NCBI RefSeq assembly: GCF_932526225.1
Contig: NC_064048.1
Span: 2,185,597 to 2,249,596 of the forward strand
Direction: 5' to 3'
Length of the DNA: 64,000 bases
From: Nematostella vectensis
Lineage: Eukaryota; Cnidaria; Anthozoa; Actiniaria; Edwardsiidae
Below are positions 38,011 to 48,471 of the stretch, in pieces. The position numbers were made by a program, and so were the translations under genes. The notes beneath the pieces are model-generated. The model was not told where the DNA came from, did not search any database, and saw nothing but the letters and a program-made list of their open reading frames with translations. Each line of letters opens with the position of its first letter. The first letter of the stretch is position 1.

Positions 38011-38067
38011 CGGCAACCATGGACAGCTGTTTCGTCCTTATTAGGACTCGTCAGCATGGCATAGCCG
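38011..38067 (-). ncRNA. Hammerhead ribozyme, type I, minimal stem III (copy 2)
   Basis: Identical to copy 1 except loop II, which is TAATAA instead of TAACAA; the stem and core bases are unchanged. Predicted cleavage is between minus-strand bases 38022 and 38021. It lies exactly 354 bp from copy 1, so cleavage at both would release a 354 nt RNA monomer. Confidence 0.92.
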
Positions 38068-38364
38068 GTTTGCCTCAGTTAAACTTCATCGGCAAAAAAA
38101 CTGCAGGGCGACTTCGACTCTAACGAAGTGCTTTAAACCACAGCTTAGATCCATGTGGGATCTAGAGCTGCGACCGGGCTAGCGTGATGCCAATTGTGCG
38201 GATCACGCATGCGACCTTTGCTAGTCTAAAACTCCGTCGGATAGCCAAACTATCCTTGCGAGTATGTATACATAAATGTGGACTTTAAAAGCACACTAGC
38301 ATTCACACATTGGCACCAGTCGGGCCAAGACGGGACGCTAGCACAGTCTATTACCCGTGCAGTT

Positions 38365-38421
38365 CGGCAACCATGGACAGCTGTTTCGTCCTTGTTAGGA
38401 CTCGTCAGCATGGCATAGCCG
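38365..38421 (-). ncRNA. Hammerhead ribozyme, type I, minimal stem III (copy 3)
   Basis: Same core and stems as copy 1, loop II TAACAA. Predicted cleavage is between 38376 and 38375. It is the promoter-proximal ribozyme of this array if transcription is on the minus strand. Confidence 0.92.
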
Positions 38422-38703
38422 GTTTGCCTCAGTTAAACTTCATCGGCAAAAAAACTGCAGGGCGACTTCGACTCGAACGAAGTGCTTTAAACCACAGCTT
38501 AGATCCATGTGGGATCTAGAGCTGCGACCGGGCTAGCGTGATGCCAATTGTGCGGATCACGCATGCGACCTTTGCTAGTCTAAAACTCCGTCGGATAGCC
38601 AAACTATCCTTGCGAGTATGTATACATAAATGTGGACTTTAAAAGCACACTAGCATACACACATTGGCACCAGTTTGGCTATCCGACGGAGTTTTAGACT
38701 GTT

Positions 38704-39150
38704 TTTTTACTGTCGAGTTGCCTGCTATATGTTTTTATTAAAGTAAATCATGTACAAATACGAAAAAGTAAACATTTAACAACGACGAATACGATATTCC
38801 CAGTGCATAACGAGTTACCTGCTGTACTGTCGAGTTGCCTGCTATATGTTTTTATTAAAGTAAATCACGTATAAGTACCAAAAAGTGGACATTTAACAAT
38901 GATGAATACGATATTCCCAGCGCATAACAAGGTACCTGCTGTACTGTCGAGTTGCCTGCTATATGTTTTTATTAAAGTAAATCACGCACAAATACCAAAA
39001 AGTGAACATTTAACAATGAAGAATACAATATTCGTAGTGCATAACGAGTTAACCTGCTGTACTGTCGAGTTGCCTGCTATATGTTTTTATTAAAGTAAAT
39101 CATGTACAAATACGAAAAAGTGAAGCTTCAATAACGACGAATCACTCATT
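38704..39150. repeat. 117-bp satellite, array 1 (about 3.8 units)
   Basis: TGTCGAGTTGCCTGCTATAT occurs at 38711, 38828, 38945 and 39063, a period of 117-118 bp. Each unit also has a second related word GAGTTACCTGCTG about 20 bp upstream, so the unit contains an internal duplication of GAGTT(G/A)CCTGCT. The array starts directly at the inverted tail of the retrozyme array. It is the same family as 47885-48460, in the same orientation. Confidence 0.92.
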
Positions 39151-40670
39151 TTTAGTTAACGCGTACCATTGATGTCACACGTATATATAGCTCTACATTT
39201 TGTATTTAGGCGCAATTTCTTGAGAGATGTGTGATTTTGCGAAGAGTTTGGGTCTATGGGAGATTTTGTTTTAAGTTTTCTGTGTAAAAAGTTCGACATA
39301 TTACAAAATATTGACCTCTGAACATGTAACGCTATACGAAAACCATATGTCACAAAAATAAAAAACAAAGTTTAAACCGAAAACTTGAGATGTTCTGCCT
39401 GTAGTGGCTGCCTGAATTGTGTCACAATTTGGAGATACATGTTTCAGGACTCACCTAAATTAAAGATACGGTTGTCGTTGTTGGTTTGCTCAACACACTG
39501 GACCGTGATCCAAATGTCACGTGGATTTGGGTCATTTACGTTACCAGGCACAAAAAATCGAAATATAATTTCTTGTATATCCGTACAGAAGCCCTGAAAC
39601 ATCATGGCCAGAAGTACCGGACTGACATGCGCAGTAGCGCGCGAATCTTTGAAAAAAAAAACAGCGTTTTTCGCAGGATAAGAATCAATGTAAAGTATTC
39701 TACTCCAGAATTACATACCTTGATATTTATAGAAATAATAAAATTCGCACATTGCACGGCCTTTGGTTGGATTACTGAGCAAGTATAGAATGTTTGTTTG
39801 GCTAACATAGTTAATTTCGGTTAAAAAACAATTCGGTTTTGTGGAACTCGTGTAATTCACTGGGTGATGGCGGCCATAATAGAAGAACCGGGGAATTTGC
39901 AGAAGTTCTAGCATTGCGGCCTCGGTTGTGAAGCAACAATTGCACGGCCTTGATTTCGAATCCCGAACAATGAAACAGTGACATCCTTTTTTAAACCTTA
40001 TTTCAAAGATTTTGCTTCGGTTTTGCCACTAAAATGAGACCGATTTTATCAATGACTACGTCGCGAATGTCGAACGTGTGTTCTCGTATCGAATACTTCT
40101 TTAATACCGCGCGAGTACAACGAGAAAACGGTGTTTAGTTCGACTCCTTGAGTGCTGATCGCCGCCATATATGCTGAAAATGTACTAAGCTTTGTCATTC
40201 CATGCCGAGAGAGCCTAGTAATGAGGAACCATCCAATACCATAGCAATCATAGCAACAAGTTTTTCAAGTTGTTTTCGCGCGAGTCACTTTTTGTTTTAT
40301 TTTAATCGAGTCCTATGAAAACAAGATGTCATAGGCGATCAAAGGTAAAATGATTTATGATTTATAAGGCTTCTACCACTATTACACATATGAAATAGCG
40401 GTAAGGTTGACACAACAGAGCACGGCTCCAACTCAAGTGTAACCTCGGTTAGTAAGCACTGTCACTGGGGGTGGTCACTGCCAGAGGGTTTATTGCGTCC
40501 CCAGTGGTTCTTTTGCGTCCCTTCGGTTCAGGTTTAGTGTAGTACAGCTTGAAGAGACGGGACCTCCGGTTGAGTGTCCTTATCCGAGAAGACTGGAAAC
40601 ACGGGAGAATAACTTCAACTCACTTGTGACAAATTCGATTCAAGGCAGGAACCCGGAAAAATCCCCTGTT
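39151..40670. other. Intergenic; one isolated transposon-end motif at 39531
   Basis: GTCATTTACGTTACC at 39531-39545 is identical to the motif flanking the transposase at 44-47 kb, perhaps a solo end of a related element. A tRNA-like patch (GATTTCGAATCCCG) lies near 39950-39965. No gene was recognised. Confidence 0.45.
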
Positions 40671-40671
40671 T

Positions 40672-40735
40672 AAGCCAGGATTCGAACCTGGGCCACAGCG
40701 GTTGTTCTGACAGAATCACAAAACTCTAAGCTAAA
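40672..40735 (-). mobile_element. tRNA-like SINE relic
   Basis: On the minus strand an A-box-like TAGCTTAGAGT (40733-40723) and a perfect B box GGTTCGAATCC (40688-40678) have tRNA spacing. The flanking 7-mers do not pair as an acceptor stem, so it is not a tRNA gene. Confidence 0.5.
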
Positions 40736-40740
40736 GTTAC

Positions 40741-42040
40741 GTTAGGGATCAATTGCAAAACGCAAACAAAGTTGTGTTCTGGCCCAAGATTAATATCGGA
40801 CTTGCCGAGTGGAGAAGAACAATCCAGTGCGAAACTACTTGTAAGATTAGGTTCATTGACCTGCTCAACGGAAATGTTCCTGGGGATGCTTTCCTCATAG
40901 AGACAGAAAACGTCTTGAGTCACGAAAAAATTTAGCATTCCAAGAGTTTTACGAGCAGCACTATACAACAGCTGAATGTGCACCATCTAATCCATCTACA
41001 CCATCCGGCATTCTCGTGTCAAGTTCTGCTGAATCTAGTAACACTCTCGCTTCATCTATTTCTAAATCTAGCATAACTTCTTCTATTTCTGCTGCTAAGT
41101 CTAGCAACAATCTCACTTCATCTACATGTAATTTCTGCTGCTTTATCTAGCAACACTCTCACTTTATCTATTTCTGAATCTCTAATGACATTATAAATTC
41201 ATATATTATTTCTGCTGGTGAATCTAGCAACAATCTCACTTCATCTAGATCTAGTTTCTGCTGCTGAATCTAGCAACACTCTCACTTAATCTATTTCTGA
41301 ATCTCTAGTAACACAATAACTTTGTCTATTTCTGCTGCTGAATCTAGCAAAACTCTCACTTCATCTATTTCTGAATCTCTAGTAACACTATTACTTCATC
41401 TATTTCTGATGCTGAATCTAGCAAGAAACAGTGAGTGCAGATCAAAGCTATACAATGAATGTGAAATGACAACAAGGACAGGACAGGCTCCAGGTGATTG
41501 ACAGTCTTTTAAGAAGCTTACTGGCTGACCATATAGAATCTCTCGTAAGTTTTTTTTCAACATGTACAATACATAGTTTGTAACACCAAAACACAATACA
41601 GGGTGATTATTATAAGTTTTACTAGCATTTTACTTTATAGCCTTTTCTATATAACAAAATGTTATGCCTTTCCTAAAGAGATGATCAATTATTTTTTTTA
41701 GAAAAGCTCCAACATTGTTAAGCCTGGGAAAGGGTTCAAGTGAAGATAAGTGGTGATGGTGCAGGGATTAGCCACATGAGCAACTTTGTTCTTTTGTCCT
41801 TCTCCTTTCTTCATAGTATAGATGATTTATTGTCATCAAAAGGCTGCATTTTTTTGTTAAAATTTGTATGTAATCATTTGTTTAAATTCTTATGTAATTA
41901 TTGGTCCAATTTTTTCATACCAGGAAATCTTACTATAGCAGTAGTAAGTGGATCTGAATCAAGGAAACGAATAGCAGAGTGCTTCAAGGATGCACTAAGG
42001 GAGATAATGAAGTACAAGAGAATGGCTTTGTCATGGTAGA
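40741..42040 (+). pseudogene. Decayed coding fragments of an unrecognised gene or element
   Basis: A protein-like frame at 40753-40935 (containing IRFIDLLNGNVPGDAFLIET) breaks near the A-run at 40924. It seems to resume in another frame with AFQEFYEQHYTTAECAPSNP, followed by Ser-rich repeats and stops. A second fragment near 41740-42039 contains VKISGDGAGISHMSNFVLLS and, after an AT-rich insertion, GNLTIAVVSGSESRKR. The SGDGA stretch resembles, from memory only, a multicopy protein family of cnidarians and sponges. I do not know its function. Frameshifts and stops make it non-coding now. Confidence 0.4.
41000..41430. repeat. Imperfect tandem repeat of about 60 bp, Ser/Thr-codon rich
   Basis: Repeated words CTGCTGAATCTAGCAACACT and CTCACTTCATCTATTTCTGA alternate through about six diverged copies. 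The first copies are in frame with the upstream decayed coding fragment. They could be a former Ser-rich repeat region of that protein. Confidence 0.75.
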
Positions 42041-43960
42041 TGAAGAATGTATTGTTAAGCAGTCTTTATCATGACGTAACCTACAATGTTGCATTCTGGG
42101 TAGTTGTTGGCCTCGTGGGCTGTGTGTTATGATCTGTCATGTTGTATGTTGATTATTGAAGAGAATAAAAGGAGAAATACATCCAAAATAACATAAGTTT
42201 AACATATATACCTGGTGAGGTGATTACAGGGTGGATATTTGCTGTTTAGTATCACCCAAGTAGTGGACTATTGCTCACCGTTCGTCATCAATAAGTGCAT
42301 TTTTTACATAACAGATTTTTACTTTTTCCTGGAAAGCTCTAGATAATTGTTGGTTAGACACTTCAGAGGATTTTTTTGGAGAAAATGAAACAAAGAATTT
42401 GACTTTCCTTGGATAAAAAAACTTTCAGTCCTTGTCCATGACGATCAGCTACTCTGTCCCAACCAATTGGAAAAAAAACTTATTGTGGGAAATCTTCCAT
42501 TATCAATGAAATGCCATTTGTTATCAAATATTCTGAAAAGACCCCTGAAAAAATCCCCTCTGAAATTAAAAGAAACAGGCAACCTAGATTATGACAAAAT
42601 AAACCCTTCTACTGCAGCTCTAAACAAGGCCATCTGCTCCAATACTAAAAGGCCATCATGTAAGACTGGAGGCGAGTAATAGAGGCTGAAAAATAGGAAA
42701 ACATGTATTAATAGATTATTATATGCAATTTTATGCTTTTTTGTCGTAGTATTATTCGATGTAATTAGATATTTTAACAATTTATTGTACACTTTGTGTA
42801 ATATTCTTTGTAAATAATATTCAGCCCTTTAAGGCTGGTAAGATATTTATGAAATCTATATCTGACACAAGCACAGCAGGTAATGTCCTAAAGGTGCTGC
42901 AAAAGAAATCAACATCCAAATATAACTAGGATATTCCAGTGTTTGTTTGCTTTGAATAACTGACGTAGAATAGGGACTTTTTCTGCCCTCTGACAAGTTT
43001 CATTTTATAATTTTCTGAATATAATCAAATTGACAGATGTACATGTACGCACTGATTTTATGCTTAACGTCGTTCATACAAAATGCAATCAGATGAATGA
43101 ATCGTACGTCGAGAAAACCCCTCCAAAGCACCAGGTATTCTAACTACACGTGGTTGTCAAGTAGAATTGATTATCAACTTAGTTGCACTGAAAGACTTTG
43201 CAAAGACAGGTCGCCTTACGAATAAAACTTCCACCAAATCCAGCCGAGGGCAAGGAGCCCTAATACGGCGGATAACGTTAAAACCACGTCGAGAGCAACG
43301 TGCCCTAAAACGACGAAAAACTAGTCGGCAGGTTAACTCGCTTTTACCTGATTACAACTTAGTTCTTACCTTATTTTTGGCAATTTGGCGTGATGTGATC
43401 AGCCTTTCCACTTCCCAGAGCTTTCCTTTCCCTTTAACTTGTCTTTATATAACAACAGGACTTGAATCAAGGCTCGTTAACTGATTTAATGTAGCGTAGA
43501 AGCCAACCTTCCGTCTTTTCGCCATTTTATAAACAAACGCGCCGTTCGGAAAATAAGCCAATGACAGACCAGAAAAAAACAATCAGTTGATTGGCAAGCG
43601 CGCGAGCTCGAAAATAACATCAAAATGGCTTCCGGTTCGGTATTTCTGGCCACGATTTATAACAACTTTAAGGCTCAAAGACCCAAACCAATATTAAGAA
43701 CTGTTCATAAAAATCAAAGTGTTCAAGAAATCATCACTTCATGCCAGCTAATTGGCAATAATTTTACTGCACTGTCACTTACGTTACTCAATCTAGGTCA
43801 CAACTGCCAAGCTTTTTAAAGCTTTTTAAAGGTCTTAAAAGACCTTAGGAGGTCTTGTTAGCAGTGTCACATTGCAGAGCGACCTTAGTAATATCTTAAA
43901 GAAAAATAATAATCTAATTTGCTTGAAACGTGAAGAGACAGTAGCTTGACAAATGTTAGT
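42041..43960. other. Intergenic; orphan frame at 43625-43819
   Basis: A 64-codon plus frame begins MASGSVFLATIYNNFKAQRP at 43625, after a CCAAT-containing, GC-richer stretch (43520-43620). This could be a first exon, but no second exon was found. Its 3' part contains GTCACTTACGTTACT (43774-43788), a one-mismatch copy of the transposon-end motif, so it may instead belong to the transposon. Confidence 0.3.
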
Positions 43961-44530
43961 GTCACATTACGTTACCGTAACGTAAATGACAATAGAATTT
44001 ACGTACTATCGTCTAATGGGGCGCACGTGCACACACAGGAGTGAGATAAGGATAATTTGTATAGGATTAAATTGCCAAGATATCTAACGCCTAACAAGCT
44101 GTAATACAAGTCTTTCCTTCGATGACCTTCGCGGTAGAAGTATCAACTCTATCTTCACTTTTAAACTCAATTTGGTTTTCACTTCTCGAAAAGCAGAATT
44201 TTAATTCTTACCTTAAAAGGTAAGATACCACGCCTATGGTATTGTGTGAAGCTAAATGACTGATAAAGGCACTAATGCATACGCATTAGCTAATATCTAG
44301 AATAGTGAGGCTCAGCACATGCTTTTGCCAGTGGTAACGTAAATGACATTGAAAGTAACGTAATTGACAAAGTATTATGGATGAGGCACGCTAGTTAACA
44401 ATTGGTGGGCTACTTAAAAAAGGATCAAATGACCACTATTTAGAATTAAAAAAGCTTTCAGAATGATTTTTCTGTAAATTTGTGAAAATTGCTGTATCTT
44501 ATGGTAATTGTTTTATTCGAAGCATTCAAA

Positions 44531-46898
44531 ATGGGGAAATCAAGAGCAGAGATTCAACGCGCCTACAGAGAACGAAAAAAAGGGAAAGATTCAAATTGGC
44601 AACAAAATGAGTCAATACGAGTGCAAAAATACTACACACCAGCATCCAAACTTAGTGAAAAAGAGCTGGCGGAAAAAAGAGCGAAGAACGCGGAGGCTCA
44701 GCGCAAAAGTAGAGAAAAAACTAAAATGTCCAAGATGGTAGAAAACACCGACAGGCCCGCGCTTAAAGTAAAAATAACATCCACTCCAAGCATGAGAAAG
44801 TGGAATGAAAAAAAACAAAACAATAAAACGCTTAAAACAACAAATCGCCAGCCTTGAAAAAAGCAATGTTAAAATGAGGAAGCAGAAAGAAAAGCTTTCC
44901 TAAAAACTAACGCCCCCTGCTGCCACCCCGTTAGCCGAAATGACACCTCGTACCCGCACAAAATCCCAAATAGAAGCATCCGGTATAAAGGAAAAGCAGT
45001 TTCCCAACCAACTGAAAAAGCGCCTTTTGTTTGCGAATATTCTAGTCGACGAAGTCAAGGATTCCTTGAAAACCAATAAATCTACCTCCGGAGTGAGGGC
45101 CATAAGGAATATCATTAGCGGGAAAATTATAAAAAAGTATCAAGGACTGAGGCAATTGAGCAGAGAAATTGGAGTGTCGCGGAGATTTATTAAAGATGCT
45201 AAGACCAAGAAAGTTAGCTATACAAGAAAGGGTCGTTTGGTGGAAATCCGCAAGAGACTCCAAGAAGATGTAATCAGTTTCCTCGAAAGAGACGACAATA
45301 GTCGTATGATGCCAGGAAAACAAGATGCTAAAAAGTGTGGTGATAGGAAGCGAATTTTGAGCGACTACCTTTACAACCTGCGCATGAAGTACCTGGCTGA
45401 AAACCCAAACGCTAAAATCTCGCAGGCGGTTTTCTACAAGATGAGGCCCCCTTATATGATGCTAGCAAGCTTTGCCTGTCGTGATACCTGTTTTTGCCAG
45501 CATCACCAGAACATGGCGCTTCTGCTGCGAAGCATGAAAAAAAGGCTTCTAATCAGCACTGGTAATCCAGATTCCTTCATTAAGGATAACACAGACGAGC
45601 AGGTCCTGGAGATCCTGAAGAAGATTGGGGATGGAGAAAAAATAACATATGAACAGTGGAAGCGAGTTCAGGACGAGGACGGCGAGCACAGGACCAAGCT
45701 TATCAATACTAAAGCATCGAAAGTAGATTTTATAGACAAGGTGACAGCGGCGACATTGAAGTTCCGTGAGCACAACAGACGCCACTATGAGCAATACCAA
45801 CAACTCCGGCGTCTGAAAAGCAACCTCCAAGCTGGGCATGTTGTAATTCAAATGGACTTTGCCGAGAATTACAACTGCCAGTCTTGCAAGGAGGTGCAAA
45901 GTGCTCACTGGAATGGCCCCACTTTGGTCTCCCTACATCCAGTAGTGGTATATTACAAGGCAGAAGGCAAAGACGACCTCGAGCACAAGAGCTTTGCCTT
46001 TGTCTCGGAAGAGCTCTCGCATAATGCAGCTGCCGTGTATGCCATCTTGGGGAGACTGAATCAAGAGCTGAAGGATCTTGTCCCTGACCTGGCCTTTGTA
46101 CACTATTGGACAGATAGTCCCACATCACAATACAGAAACAAGACAATTTTCGCCATAGTCGCGAACCACAAGGAAGAGTTCGGAGTCCCAGCAAGATGGA
46201 ACTATTTTGAAGCGGGGCACGGAAAAGATCCCTGTGATGGTGTCGGGGGAGCTGCCAAGCGGATGGCCGACGAGGCGGTGTGGTCAGGCAAAGTCGTTAT
46301 TGACGATGCACACAGCTTCTTTGTTTGGGCCACCGAATATCAAAGTAGTGTGACCTACATTTACTACTCAACAGATGACTTCAAAATGGCATCAGCAAGG
46401 CTGGACAAGTACAATGGCACACAGACTGTCCCTGGCACAATGTCAATGCATGCTATATGCGAAAAGGACAGACACACCGTTCTCACTCTTGTCACCTCGT
46501 GTTACTGTCCCGACTGCCTTTCCAGCCCAAAGGATAGCCATTGTGCATGGAAAGCCGCCATCCTCACTCCACCCAGTGCGTTGAGTCTACGCAATGAGCT
46601 CGCTCTAAAAGTAGACGACTTTGTCGCTGCCGCTTACGAAGGGGACTGGTATGTTGGCAAAGTACAGCAGATCGACCAGGAGGACGGCGAAGCTCTCGTG
46701 ACTTTTATGTCACGTAGTGGCACTACCCTTCAATCTTTCAGCTTCAGATGGCCTGCCCGCGAAGATGTTATTTGGATCAAGAGGGACATGATCTTATGTG
46801 TCATCGAGCCGCCCACCCGAAGTAGTAAAACGCGCAAAACATATAGTTTGACTCCTGCGACACTGGAGCTCGTTGAGGCACGCTTCCGCCTACCTTAG
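44531..46898 (+). pseudogene. DDE-like transposase with C-terminal Tudor-like domain; N-terminal frameshift and one in-frame stop
   Basis: The N-terminus MGKSRAEIQRAYRERKK at 44531 is basic. After an A8 run (44808-44815) the coding frame switches, giving a coiled-coil stretch (IKRLKQQIASLEKSN), a TAA at 44901 and then a 652-codon open frame from 44940. Along that frame: a Cys/His patch CRDTCFCQHH near residue 180, then QMDFAENY (about 305), HYWTDSPTSQYRNK (about 387) and FEAGHGKDPCDGVGG (about 421). These resemble the spaced acidic motifs of an RNase-H-fold transposase. A Tudor-like segment (GDWYVGKVQQID, about 567) follows. The protein resembles a multicopy uncharacterised family of cnidarians; I cannot place it in a named superfamily. 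If translation starts at 44940, the catalytic part is intact. Confidence 0.75.
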
Positions 46899-47005
46899 TG
46901 TCATTTACGTTACCGTTTTTTATAGAGGTTTTAGAAAAACGATGGTTCAAATCAAAGCACCAAATATCAAATTGAAATCACCTGTAAGTAGAACCAAGTA
47001 TTTTC

Positions 47006-47007
<2 letters not shown>

Positions 47008-47061
<54 letters not shown>
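47008..47061. repeat. (TA)n microsatellite
   Basis: About 26 TA dinucleotides within the 3' part of the transposon. Confidence 0.97.
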
Positions 47062-47357
47062 GCTCTACACCTATGTATTGAGCACTGTTATATGAACGCC
47101 TGCACTCACGCATTATATATATACAGTTAAGCGCTTGAAAGCATTTAAACGATTCTTTTTGTTTGGATGTGAAAACTGTCATTTACGTTACTAGGAGCAA
47201 AAGTTTAAGAAATTATGAATATGACCAAGTTATTGTTCAAAACCTTTAATGATAACTAAAAGGCAATAATTTGACCAAAATTTTACAAGTTAAGAGTTGC
47301 ATCGTGTATCCTACTTAGAAGGTCATATACGTTACTTTACATGTCATTTACGTTACC

Positions 47358-47884
47358 ATTACCAATCAGCATATATTGTTTAATTGCTTTATCAAATCAG
47401 AATCAACTTTATTGCGTCCAATACATTGATATTGATGGTAGTAATTGAATGTAGTTGTATATTTCTAGACGTTCTAATTTTGTATTGAGAAAAACTTAAA
47501 GAAAGAACAATTTAATAATTTTGAAAACATAGATTCAACTCTTAAATTAAACAAAATTTGTGACAATATAAAGACGAGTCTACGGTGTTCTATGATGTTT
47601 ATATTCAACAAAATTTATCTACTGCCACAAAAATAATAAAAGAAGGCGTATTTTACTGGTTAAACGGTCATGTATTTGTGTGTTTTTGGGAAATGGACAT
47701 GGAAAAGTCTCCTTTTCAGCTTGATTACCGAGGCATATATAAATTTGTGTAGCTTTTTTGCCTTTAAAGATATTGATGGGTCGTTTTGGGACAAATAATT
47801 CTCCAAAATGTTGATTGCTTATCAAGCTAGTATAACAAGTTTTATTTTCCAACTTTTTTGGGGGGCTATTGGTACCCGTTTACT
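47358..47884. other. AT-rich spacer, nothing recognised
   Basis: No coding frame or repeat family was identified between the transposon and the second 117 bp array. Confidence 0.5.
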
Positions 47885-48460
47885 AAGAATGAGTGCGAAT
47901 ACGATATTCCCAGTGCATAACGAGTTACCTGCTGTACTGTCAAGTTGCCTGCTATATGTTTTTGTAAAAGATATACACGTACAAATGCCGAAAAGAAAAT
48001 ATTTAGCAACGGACAAATCCGATATTCACAGTATATAACAAGTTAGCTGCTGTACTATTGAGTTGCCTGCTATATGTTTTTAATAAATATAAACACGTAC
48101 AAATGCCAAAAAGTGAAACTGTAACAACAACGAATACAATATTCCCAGTGTATAACGAGTTACCTGCTGTACTGTCGAGTTGCCTGCTATATGTTTTTAT
48201 TAAAGTAAATCTCGTATAAGTACCAAATCGTGAACATTTAACAACGACGAATACGATATTCCCAGTGCATAACGAGGTACCTGCTGTACTGTCGAGTTGC
48301 CTGCTATATGTTTTTATTAAAGTAAATCATGTATAAATACGAAAAAGTGAAGCTTCAATAACGACGAATACGATATTCCCAGCGCATAACGAGTTACCTG
48401 CTGTACTATCGAGTTGCCTGCTATATGTTTTTATTAAAGTAAATCACGTATAAGTACCCA
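47885..48460. repeat. 117-bp satellite, array 2 (about 5 units)
   Basis: The anchor word (TGTCGAGTTGCC or a variant) lies at 47938, 48056, 48173, 48290 and 48407. Units are 85-95% similar by eye to array 1 and in the same orientation. Isolated copies of the core GAGTTGCCTGCT also occur at about 49033 and 49055. Confidence 0.92.
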
Positions 48461-48471
48461 TCTTTCGACTT

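Larger units (their letters stand above)
37566..38700 (-). mobile_element. Retrozyme-like array: three 354-bp units plus a partial, each with a hammerhead ribozyme
   Basis: Units begin (plus coordinates) at 37566, 37920 and 38274, spaced exactly 354 bp. A fourth unit starts at 38628 and stops near 38674. The last 29 bp (38672-38700) are an inverted piece of the same unit, joined through a shared AGT. The minus strand of each unit carries a 57 nt hammerhead ribozyme. Short tandem hammerhead-bearing units without protein genes define retrozymes, which are thought to move through self-cleaved circular RNAs copied by another element's RT (family knowledge). No convincing target-site duplication was found here. 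The units are about 98-99% identical by eye. Confidence 0.85.
43961..47357 (+). mobile_element. DNA transposon with mirror-oriented 15-bp subterminal motifs
   Basis: The motif GTCATTTACGTTACC or a close variant lies in forward orientation right of the transposase gene (46900, 47178, 47322, 47343) and in reverse orientation left of it (43977, 44333, 44354). At 43961-43990 a forward and a reverse copy abut, forming a palindrome. This mirrored layout is what transposase-binding subterminal repeats look like. Exact ends and target duplication were not resolved, so the coordinates enclose the motifs only. Confidence 0.7.

Noticed and set aside
37602-38519. Repeated 69-codon plus-strand frames starting MAPVGPRRDASTVYY (also at 54622 and 54976)
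   Set aside because: They lie antisense to the hammerhead units. The conserved feature is the ribozyme on the other strand, and the frames are a by-product of near-identical units.
39920-39970. tRNA-like patch with GATTTCGAATCCCG
   Set aside because: The B-box-like word has no convincing A box or foldable arms.
40672-40735. tRNA gene on the minus strand
   Set aside because: The A and B boxes are good, but the acceptor 7-mers do not pair and the anticodon arm is poor. Kept only as a SINE relic.
43625-43819. 64-codon frame starting MASGSVFLATIYNNF as a host gene
   Set aside because: No second exon or family is recognised, and it contains a variant of the transposon-end motif, so it was not called as a gene.
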